A DNA stretch of 64,000 nucleotides from JBBTCX01 sp964494205 (GTDB lineage: Bacteria > Planctomycetota > Phycisphaerae > UBA1845): positions 186,001 to 250,000 of the forward strand of contig CAZBRD010000001.1 of the NCBI GenBank assembly GCA_964494205.1. Reading direction: 5' to 3'. The translations under genes were made by a program, and so were the position numbers. The notes under the pieces were generated by a model. The model had not been told where the DNA came from, did not search any database, and was given only the letters and a program-made list of their open reading frames with translations. Below are positions 43,302 through 50,668 of the stretch, in pieces (the first letter of the stretch is position 1; each line of letters opens with the position of its first letter).

Positions 43302-45518
43302 ATGAATATCAAACTTGTGCTTGTGGTGTCTGCGATCGTGTTTACAGGTTCGAGTATTTGTCTCGGCGGGGATTCGGAGATACGCATCGAGCAGGGTCAG
43401 CGCATCACGACAAGCTCGCGCGTCGCCAAGGCGGACTACTCCATCGGCGGCGTTGACGGCAAAGAGGCTGTGTTGATCGAAGGCGATAACATCACCGTCG
43501 ATTTTCAAAAAGCGATCCTTGTTGGCAGCCCCAGTGCAAACGCAGACGAGTACGTGGGTCGCGGCATCGTGATTCGTGGCAAAAACGTCACCGTGCGAAA
43601 TGCGATCGTGCGCGGCTACAAAGTCGGCATCTATGCGGAGAACTCTGAGAATCTTCGGATGGAGGATTGTGACGTTTCGCGAAATTACCGTCAGCGTCTC
43701 AAGAGCACGCTTGAACGAGAAGACCTGTCCGATTGGCTGTATGGACACGAGAACGACAATAACGAGTGGCTGCGATATGGGGCAGGCATTTATCTGCATA
43801 AGTGTCGCAATGCGCGTGTCGAACGATGTCGTGCGCGAAACGGACAAAACGGCCTGTGCCTCGTCCAGTGTGACCAGTCTCGTGTAGCGGACTGCGATAT
43901 GTCGTTCATGAACGGTTGGGGTTTGGCGATGTGGCGCAGCAGCCAATGCGAAATCTTCAATAACAAGTTCGATTGGTGCATTCGCGGATACAGCCACGGC
44001 GTGTACTCACGCGGGCAGGATTCGGCAGGAATTCTCGTCTACGAACAATGCCATAAGAACGTGTTCGCCTTCAACAGCGCCACGCACAGCGGCGACGGGC
44101 TTTTCCTCTATGCAGGGAACGAAACACTCAAGAAGACGGGGCAGGGGGGCTGCAACGGAAATGTGTTCTATCAGAATGATTTTTCGCACGCAGCAGCAAA
44201 CGGTATCGAAGCCACGTTTTCCGAAGGCAACTACTTCGTCGAGAACACGCTGAATGAATGCGAGCACGGCATATGGGCGGGGTATTCGTACAACTCAATC
44301 TTTGAAAAGAACACGATCCGCAATTCGAAGAACGGCATCTCGATTGAACATGGGCGCAAGAATCGACTCACGGGCAATGCGCTGTTTGGCGGAAAGCTGG
44401 GCATACATCTGTGGAATGATGATGACAAGGAGCTGCTTGATTCCGCCTTCTGCAAATCGCATGAAGGTTGCCCGTCCAGCGAGAACATCATATTCGGCAA
44501 TCAGCTCGTAGAGTTTGAGACTGGCATTCGATTGGTGGATGACACGAAGAGCGCCGCCTTCGATAACTTGACGCACGATTGCAAGTCGCCGATCGAGATT
44601 CTTGGGAAACATGAAGGAACGAAACTTCGTTTGACGTTGAAACAGAAATTCAACGTCGACAAGGATGAGAAAGCTGACGTTACGTTGATGGAGCCGGACG
44701 ATCCGCTGGGGAGAATCATGCCCCTTGATATGGCTTCACTCGAACCGCGCATCGAGGCATTCAAGGGCGTGCAGAATGCGTACCTGCCGGACGGCGCGAA
44801 ACGAGGGCGGGAGTTCATTTTCGTGGACGAATGGGGCCCCTACGATTTCAAGGACGTTTGTGTTTTTCCGAAAGAGATTTCGGGGGGCGACAAAGCTGTC
44901 GTGCAGTTGGCGGGTATTGGTCAACCGTTTGAAGTAACCAAGACAGAAGGCGGCGTAAAGGCGTTTCCGATGAACGGCCAGCTTCCCGCAAGACTCACCA
45001 TTGAAGCGAATGATGAGGGATTGCATCGGTTCAACGTGGAGATCCGACTGGGAAATGCCACTCAGCGGGTGACCGGTACGCTCACGAAGGCGGATTGGAA
45101 AACAACTTTCTATTATTGGTCGCCGGATATGGATCCAAGAAACGGCGACGACGCATGGAAGCGCGTTATCGAAGGGAAGCCGATCGCGGAACGAACGGTG
45201 CCGTCGATCGATTTTATCTGGGGAGGCAAGGGTCCTGTCGAAGGCAAATTCCCCGATCATTTTGCCACCGTTGCAACGGCATCAATGAAACTTTCCGCGG
45301 GTGAATATCGCGTGCGCACCATTTCGGACGACGGCGTTCGCGTTTACGTAGACGGCAAGGAAGTGCTGAAGAACTGGACGTACCATGGCCCAACCGAGGA
45401 CGGCGCAACCATCAGCCTGACGGAAGGAAATCACGATTTCAAAGTGGAACACTTTGAGATTGATGGACACGCTCAGTTGCAACTCCGCGTGGAGCCCGTT
45501 GCGCGAAGCGGCGGCTAG
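43302..45518 (+). CDS. Exported right-handed beta-helix protein with PA14 domain
   Basis: A 738-residue exported protein: signal peptide MNIKLVLVVSAIVFTGSSIC (to about 22). Residues about 60-430 are parallel beta-helix repeats with N-x-F/I-x-x-N type turns (NSENLRMEDCDVSRN, KNVFAFNSATHSGDGL, GNYFVENTLNECEHG, YNSIFEKNTIRNSKNG), resembling NosD/pectate-lyase-like right-handed helices. The C-terminal 130 residues form a PA14-like carbohydrate-binding domain (GEYRVRTISDDGVRVYVDGK). Probably a secreted polysaccharide lyase or binding protein; no catalytic motif is certain. The stop codon overlaps that of the convergent gene by four bases (CTAG). Confidence 0.88.
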   Translation: MNIKLVLVVSAIVFTGSSICLGGDSEIRIEQGQRITTSSRVAKADYSIGGVDGKEAVLIEGDNITVDFQKAILVGSPSANADEYVGRGIVIRGKNVTVRNAIVRGYKVGIYAENSENLRMEDCDVSRNYRQRLKSTLEREDLSDWLYGHENDNNEWLRYGAGIYLHKCRNARVERCRARNGQNGLCLVQCDQSRVADCDMSFMNGWGLAMWRSSQCEIFNNKFDWCIRGYSHGVYSRGQDSAGILVYEQCHKNVFAFNSATHSGDGLFLYAGNETLKKTGQGGCNGNVFYQNDFSHAAANGIEATFSEGNYFVENTLNECEHGIWAGYSYNSIFEKNTIRNSKNGISIEHGRKNRLTGNALFGGKLGIHLWNDDDKELLDSAFCKSHEGCPSSENIIFGNQLVEFETGIRLVDDTKSAAFDNLTHDCKSPIEILGKHEGTKLRLTLKQKFNVDKDEKADVTLMEPDDPLGRIMPLDMASLEPRIEAFKGVQNAYLPDGAKRGREFIFVDEWGPYDFKDVCVFPKEISGGDKAVVQLAGIGQPFEVTKTEGGVKAFPMNGQLPARLTIEANDEGLHRFNVEIRLGNATQRVTGTLTKADWKTTFYYWSPDMDPRNGDDAWKRVIEGKPIAERTVPSIDFIWGGKGPVEGKFPDHFATVATASMKLSAGEYRVRTISDDGVRVYVDGKEVLKNWTYHGPTEDGATISLTEGNHDFKVEHFEIDGHAQLQLRVEPVARSGG

Positions 45519-47134
45519 GTGCCGACCGGGGCGGAGAGCGTGTTAATGGTCTCGTCGATTCGCGCCTTCCAGGCGGATTCGTCGTCGCGCAGTATCTCTT
45601 CGACGACGGATACGATGTCGGGGTCGAATTGCCTGCCGGCGTTTCGTCTGAGTTCGCCGATCACCTTTGAGATCGGCCGTCGTTCGCGATAGATGCGATC
45701 GGTCGACATGGCGTCAAAGGCATCGGCTACCAGGAGGATGCGCGAACCGATGGGGATTCGATCGCCGCTGAGCCCGGCGGGGATGCCCGAGCCGTCAAAG
45801 TATTCACGTTGATGGCGAATGATCTGGATCTCCGATTCGAGAATGCGTAGGTGATCGACGATGCGAGTGCCAATTAGTGGCACCTGATCGAGGACCATCT
45901 TCTCGATCGACGTCAGTGGGCTTTGTTTCATCAGAATTCGATCGGGCACGCCGACTTTGCCGATGTCGTGCAGCAGTGCCGCATTGTGAATGGTCTTCAC
46001 CGTGGCTGGGCTGAGTTCCATGTGTTCCGCGATCTGTTCCGCGTAGAAAGCGACGTTTATGGCGTGACGGCCGGTGTACGGGTCCTTCTCGTCGAGCGCC
46101 TGCAACAGTGACGCGACACTTTGAATGTAGACGTCCTTCGCGCGCACACTGAGCGCCGCCAATCTTCGTTTCAGCCATTCGACTTCGTCTGTCTGCGTTC
46201 CGGCAGCAAGGTCTCCCGCATCGTTCAATTCTTCACAGCAGGCGATCTGGTTTCGCCCGCGCCGCTTGGCCAGGTACAAAGCGCGGTCCGCCAGATCGAT
46301 CAAGTCGGCGGCGCTTCGAACGCGCTGATCTTCTGTATCTGCTATTCCGATCGATGCGGTCACGACGTGGGAACGCAATTCGTCGGGGCGAACAGTCGCG
46401 GCGATCGTCGTGCGCACGCGTTCCGCCACTTGTTTCGCATCATTGACTGTTGACTCTGGCAGCAGAACGGCGAACTCTTCGCCGCCGAATCGGCCCACGA
46501 CATCCACATCGCGCACCGATGCGCGCAGGACCGCTGCGATTCGTTCAAGGGTTGAATTGCCCGCGAGGTGACCATAGGTGTCGTTCACGGCCTTGAAGAA
46601 ATCGATGTCAAGCATGAACACCGCGAGCGGGTGGCCGTAACGCCGGGCGCGGTTCATTTCGTTATCGAGAATTCGGATCAGGTGATCGTGGTTGTACAGT
46701 TGCGTCAGACCGTCGGTGATGGCTGCCCGTCGAAGTTGCTCGTGCATGGTCCAGATGCGCATGCCGACTCGAACACGTGCAATCAATTCGGGGAAGCTGA
46801 TCGGCTTGCGAAGGAACTCGTCTGCGCCTTCATCGAGCGCGCGATGCAAGAGCGCCGGCTCGGCGATGGCGCTCATCAGCACAAAGTACGTGCCACAGAG
46901 TTCGCGGTTTTGGCGCAGTTTGGCACAGAGCGAGAGGCCGTCCTGATCAGGCAAGACGTAATCGGAAAGAACCAGTCGCGGGCGCAGACGTTCCACCAGC
47001 TCCCAGCCGGACTGGGCGGAGTCCGCAACCTCCACACAAAAACCCGCACGAGTCAGGACTTGCGAATAGAGTTGCCTCTGGTCGGCGTCGTCTTCGACGA
47101 TGACGACATCGATAGAAGTGTATTCCGGCACCAA
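45515..47134 (-). CDS. Response regulator with GGDEF and HD-GYP domains
   Basis: A 539-residue signalling protein. The receiver (1-120) has VVIVEDDADQRQLY, phospho-Asp in LVLSDYVLPDQDG and KPIS. The middle GGDEF domain (about 150-300) has an intact active site GGEEF, with VFMLDIDFFKAVNDTYGH, so it should make cyclic di-GMP. The C-terminal HD-GYP domain (about 350-520) has HDIGKVG and HQREYFDGSGIPAGL; the GYP is GIP, so phosphodiesterase activity is plausible but not certain. Synthesis and breakdown domains in one protein suggest switch-like control of c-di-GMP. The stop shares a CTAG with the convergent gene. Confidence 0.93.
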   Translation of the reverse strand: MVPEYTSIDVVIVEDDADQRQLYSQVLTRAGFCVEVADSAQSGWELVERLRPRLVLSDYVLPDQDGLSLCAKLRQNRELCGTYFVLMSAIAEPALLHRALDEGADEFLRKPISFPELIARVRVGMRIWTMHEQLRRAAITDGLTQLYNHDHLIRILDNEMNRARRYGHPLAVFMLDIDFFKAVNDTYGHLAGNSTLERIAAVLRASVRDVDVVGRFGGEEFAVLLPESTVNDAKQVAERVRTTIAATVRPDELRSHVVTASIGIADTEDQRVRSAADLIDLADRALYLAKRRGRNQIACCEELNDAGDLAAGTQTDEVEWLKRRLAALSVRAKDVYIQSVASLLQALDEKDPYTGRHAINVAFYAEQIAEHMELSPATVKTIHNAALLHDIGKVGVPDRILMKQSPLTSIEKMVLDQVPLIGTRIVDHLRILESEIQIIRHQREYFDGSGIPAGLSGDRIPIGSRILLVADAFDAMSTDRIYRERRPISKVIGELRRNAGRQFDPDIVSVVEEILRDDESAWKARIDETINTLSAPVGT

Positions 47135-47361
47135 AGCTCCCCAAATAAACAGCGCGGGCCGACGGCCAATACTGGGGTGACGCAGCCACTGCGTCGCGTC
47201 GGGCAGCGCTTTGCGGTCGTTTGGACTCCTCTCTTTCCAACGACCGGAGAACCCCTAGGTTTATCGACGCACGCAAAAGGCTGCTTTCGCGGTTAAGCGG
47301 ATGTAATACTGTGAGTTAATACGAGCGCAACTGGGCCGTACTTATTGCGGACGAGCAGAAT

Positions 47362-48042
47362 CTAGGTCAGTTCCACGTCCCAATAAGCGGCGTCGAGGAA
47401 TTGCTTCCAAGAGGAATAACGATGGTCCGAAAGCTTGATGCTGACCACCGGGTTGCGCCGCGGCTTGACCGGCGGGCGGATCAGCTTCATGTGGGCCTCG
47501 GTCGGGGTGCGGCCACCTTTTCGCACATTGCACTTCAGGCAGGCGCAGACGATGTTTTCCCACGTGTTCGGGCCGCCACGCGAGCGCGGAACGATGTGGT
47601 CTAGGCTTAGCTCGGACGTGCCAAAGCGCCTGCCGCAATACTGGCAGGTGTTGTGGTCGCGGGCAAAGAGGTTGCGACGATTGAACTTCACGTCCTGTCG
47701 CGGAAGTTTGGCGAACGTGAGCACGCGAATGATGCGCGGCACCACCACGTCGAAGCGCACCGTCCGAATCCAATCGTGATTGTTGGGCTCGAATTCCCGC
47801 TTTAAACGGCTTAGCTGAGTCCAATCCTCGAAGTCGTAGGAAACATATTTGCCGTCCTCGATGCTGACTACTTCAGCAACGGGCCGCAATTCTTCGTCAC
47901 GTTTGAATAGAAGGGTAAACCCACGTCGCACGCTCACCACACGCATCGCCATGTAGTGGGCGTTCAACAAGAGGCAGTTGCTGTCCAGCCAGGATTTGTC
48001 AGCTGCTAGAGTCGCTGCGAAGACGATCCTCCCTTCCCTCAC
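47362..48042 (-). CDS. HNH endonuclease domain protein
   Basis: A 226-residue protein with a complete HNH nuclease module: CQYCG, LDHIVPRSRGGPNTWENIV and CLKCNVRKGGRTP, with paired Cys for a structural zinc. The preceding part (AHYMAMRVVSVRRGFTLLF) is the N-terminal region seen in standalone bacterial HNH proteins of unknown target, distinct from restriction or intein enzymes. The exact start is uncertain: the GTG at 48042 lacks a ribosome site, and family similarity begins around residue 23. No restriction or CRISPR genes are nearby. Confidence 0.85.
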   Translation of the reverse strand: MREGRIVFAATLAADKSWLDSNCLLLNAHYMAMRVVSVRRGFTLLFKRDEELRPVAEVVSIEDGKYVSYDFEDWTQLSRLKREFEPNNHDWIRTVRFDVVVPRIIRVLTFAKLPRQDVKFNRRNLFARDHNTCQYCGRRFGTSELSLDHIVPRSRGGPNTWENIVCACLKCNVRKGGRTPTEAHMKLIRPPVKPRRNPVVSIKLSDHRYSSWKQFLDAAYWDVELT

Positions 48043-48244
48043 CGGTTTCGTTTGGAATTCAAGCGTTTACCGTGGGATGGATTATTGCTTAATTCTAGGC
48101 ATTAGACCCCTAAAACACAATCGACGAGTTGGGCCGCAAGGCTCAAGGTAATGCCCATATTTCTGCGATTTTGCGCCATACTTTATCGATTCTTTGCGGG
48201 ATTATCAGGAACTTCCTGATTGCGACGCGCTAGAATCGATTAGG

Positions 48245-48787
48245 ATGGTCAAGACGACGCCCATGCATCCGTCGGGTATCGTTAAAATCGAAAATGGAAT
48301 TGTTCACTACGAATGGCCAATAGACTCACACGGCCGATCAGATTCCCTTGGGCTTCCTCTCGTCGACGTAAAAGTAATCGGTGAATACTCAAACCAGAAT
48401 GGCCCGTTTGCAGATGACTATTTTATTTGTTTTGTAACGGACGCCCCCGGTTGGACAGAGGTTTCATTCTATGCGGAAGGTCGCGACGCCTTGCTTTCCG
48501 GTCTGGAAACGTATTTTGGTGCCGGGATTTTGCTTGGGCTTTGTGGCTCAACCGATTTCAACAGTCGCATCCTTTGGCCGCCAAGACTGGCAGGTCGAGA
48601 GTTCATTGAGTTCAAACCCATAAAGCCCAAGTCTCGATGGGTTCAGTTTATTCGCTCGATCTTTCCGGGGGTTTCATTGCATCTCTCACACGAGGTGCAA
48701 AGCTACTTGCGGCTACGTATGCCCGCCGAGATTCGAACAAATCGCTCCGATCCAGCGCTCTTTGGCATATATTGGTCCGATAACTAG
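48245..48787 (+). CDS. Protein of unknown function
   Basis: A 180-residue soluble protein, rich in Phe, Tyr and Trp with no signal sequence. Conserved-looking features are EYSNQNGPFADDYFICFVTD, GWTEVSFYAEG and RSDPALFGIYWSDN. I do not recognise it. The ATG at 48245 has AGG nearby; an upstream TTG at 48194 would add 17 residues. It ends just before the consensus promoter of the nusA leader. Confidence 0.65.
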   Translation: MVKTTPMHPSGIVKIENGIVHYEWPIDSHGRSDSLGLPLVDVKVIGEYSNQNGPFADDYFICFVTDAPGWTEVSFYAEGRDALLSGLETYFGAGILLGLCGSTDFNSRILWPPRLAGREFIEFKPIKPKSRWVQFIRSIFPGVSLHLSHEVQSYLRLRMPAEIRTNRSDPALFGIYWSDN

Positions 48788-48822
48788 TTGTGGCGGCCAA
48801 CTTCTTGAACATCCTTGAAAAA

Positions 48823-48850
48823 TTGACAGCACCAACGTCCGATTTATAAT
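48823..48850 (+). promoter_or_regulatory. Consensus sigma-70 promoter
   Basis: TTGACA (48823-48828), a 16-base spacer and TATAAT (48845-48850) both match the sigma-70 consensus perfectly. Transcription should start at about 48857. Confidence 0.88.
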
Positions 48851-48856
48851 CACAAC

Positions 48857-49100
48857 TTACCATATGGGCAGAGAACTGATTCAGTTTTCGGCCTCTGGTG
48901 AGGGAATGGGGCGTTTTTCGCATCGGATCGATTTGGTCCGCTCGCTGGGAATTCGCGCCAATCGACGTTGGGCAACGTAAGTGTGAGGTCTCACTATGAT
49001 GTGCAGGCGTTCGGAGTAAGACCATGGCGTAGGCCGTGAGCTTCCATTACCGATTTTGCTTGCCGCCGACGTGGGTTTGCCGCTTGCACCCGCGTTTTTT
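48857..49100 (+). ncRNA. Candidate structured small RNA or nusA leader attenuator
   Basis: The span from the predicted start to the terminator is about 244 bases and holds no plausible reading frame. Predicted stems are AACTG/CAGTT, CGGATC/GGTCCG, ACGTT/AACGT and GTGA/TCAC, ending in the terminator at 49070. It could be a standalone RNA (6S-like in size, though I do not see its signature) or the attenuated leader of the nusA operon. I see no match to tmRNA, RNase P or SRP RNA. Confidence 0.6.
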
Positions 49101-49105
49101 ATTTT
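49070..49105 (+). terminator. Intrinsic terminator upstream of nusA
   Basis: CGTGGGT pairs with ACCCGCG (one G-U) around an 11-base loop, followed by TTTTTTATTTT. It would end the small RNA or attenuate the nusA operon. Confidence 0.78.
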
Positions 49106-49220
49106 GAATGGGTTCATCGCGACTGAAGCTGCTGGATTACAGAGTTTGGCGCAGGTCGCGAATTAGGGAATTGGACAATACAGCCCGTGTATCGCGGGAG
49201 CTTGGAATAAGCGGAGCAAA

Positions 49221-50579
49221 ATGAACGCGGACTTGATTCGATTCGTTGATTCGATCAGCCGGGATAAGAACATCGAGAAGGAGAGCGTTTTTCTCGATCT
49301 CGAAGCGGCGATGGTTTCAGCTGCGCGCAAGGCGTTCGACAACGCCGATGACGTGGCTGTCCAGATCGACCGTCTCACCGGTGATATTCAGGCGATGGCT
49401 GACGGCAGTCCCATCGACATGAAAATGCTTGGTCGTATTGCGGCGCAAACAGCCAAGCAGGTGATGATCCAGAAGATTCGCGAGGATGAGCGAAGTTCGA
49501 TTTTCGATGAGTTTTCACAGCGGGTCGGGCAAGTAGTTACCGGCACGGTCACTCGTTACGAGGGTGGTGCCGTGACGGTGAATCTTGGTCGTGCTGAAGG
49601 CTTCCTTCCTCGCAGCGAACAAATTCCAGGCGAGACCCATACACCCGGTGAGCGAATTCGCGCCATGATTCTGGACGTTCGCGAAGAACAGCACCGGGTA
49701 AAAATCGTCCTGACACAGACACATCCCGATTACATCCGTCGACTGTTTGAAATGGAAGTTCCGGAAGTGGCAGAGCGCGTGATCGAAATCCGCGCTCTCG
49801 CCCGCGAAGCCGGATATCGCACGAAGATCGCGGTCTCTTCGATTGATACCAAGATCGATGCCGTGGGCGCGTGCGTGGGCGTTCGCGGTAGTCGCATTCG
49901 CAACATCGTCGACGAGTTGGGCGGCGAGAAAATCGACATCGTGCGCTGGAATGAGTCGTCTCAAGTATTAATCAGCAACGCACTGAAGCCCGCGGAAGTG
50001 AAAGAAACATTCCTTTGCTTTGAGCTTGGCAGGGCGACAGTAATCGTGGCTGAGGACCAGCTTTCGCTGGCGATTGGCAAGCGTGGGCAGAATGTTCGGC
50101 TCGCAGCCCGTTTGACTGGCTGGGATGTCGATATCCTGACTCCCGCCGAATACGACAAGAACATGGATGACTTTGAGAAGATTCTCAAAGGCATCGAAGG
50201 TGTTGAGGACCTTCTGCTCGATAAGTTGCTCGCCATGGGAATCGTCTCTCTGGGCGATCTGGAAGAAGTCGGCGTTGAGCCGCTGGTAGACGAGGTCAAG
50301 CTTACTCCTGAACTGGCGCAGCGAATCGTCGAAGTCGCCACCAAGGAAGCGCAGCGTCTAGCCGTCGAGGCGGAGGCGACAAAGGCCGCGCGATTGGCAG
50401 CCAGGGCAGAGGCGGCGGCGAAGGCCGCCGAAGCTGCAGCGAGCGGCGAAGCCAGTGCTGAAGTTACGTCTGCCGTCGAGACTTTGGTGCCGACAGCCAC
50501 CCTGTCCTCAGACGAAGGGCAAGAGGCAGTCGCCAGTGCTGTCGCTACGGAAACCGCAGAGGCGGAAGAATCGGCTTAA
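49221..50579 (+). CDS. nusA: Transcription elongation/termination factor NusA
   Basis: A 452-residue NusA. It binds RNA polymerase near the exit channel and modulates pausing and termination. The N-terminal domain (RFVDSISRDKNIEKESVFLD) leads to the S1 domain (VVTGTVTRYEGGAVTVNLGR) and KH1/KH2 (VGACVGVRGSRIRNIVDELG, LAIGKRGQNVRLAARLTGWD). A helix-hairpin-helix-like segment (VEDLLLDKLLAMGIVSLGDL) follows, and the last 90 residues are an Ala/Glu-rich tail. GGAG precedes the ATG. It heads a nusA-infB translation operon; rimP, usual upstream, is absent. Confidence 0.97.
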   Translation: MNADLIRFVDSISRDKNIEKESVFLDLEAAMVSAARKAFDNADDVAVQIDRLTGDIQAMADGSPIDMKMLGRIAAQTAKQVMIQKIREDERSSIFDEFSQRVGQVVTGTVTRYEGGAVTVNLGRAEGFLPRSEQIPGETHTPGERIRAMILDVREEQHRVKIVLTQTHPDYIRRLFEMEVPEVAERVIEIRALAREAGYRTKIAVSSIDTKIDAVGACVGVRGSRIRNIVDELGGEKIDIVRWNESSQVLISNALKPAEVKETFLCFELGRATVIVAEDQLSLAIGKRGQNVRLAARLTGWDVDILTPAEYDKNMDDFEKILKGIEGVEDLLLDKLLAMGIVSLGDLEEVGVEPLVDEVKLTPELAQRIVEVATKEAQRLAVEAEATKAARLAARAEAAAKAAEAAASGEASAEVTSAVETLVPTATLSSDEGQEAVASAVATETAEAEESA

Positions 50580-50668
50580 TGGTCGACTGCTTAGCCGTTC
50601 GAATAATCGATGGTGGGGCCGAAGAAGCGTTGGGTTAGAGGTTTACAGAAGTTCGGTGGAGGTCGGTT

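Larger units (their letters stand above)
48788..49220. other. nusA leader region with promoter, RNA and terminator
   Basis: 433 bases with no supported gene. They contain a textbook sigma-70 promoter (48823-48850), a predicted small RNA (about 48857-49100) and an intrinsic terminator (49070-49105), followed by 115 bases up to nusA. Confidence 0.75.

Noticed and set aside
48857..49100. 6S RNA, tmRNA, SRP RNA or RNase P RNA
   Set aside because: Length could fit 6S, but I could not see its closing stem and central bulge, nor the conserved cores of the other RNAs; it is kept as an unassigned candidate.
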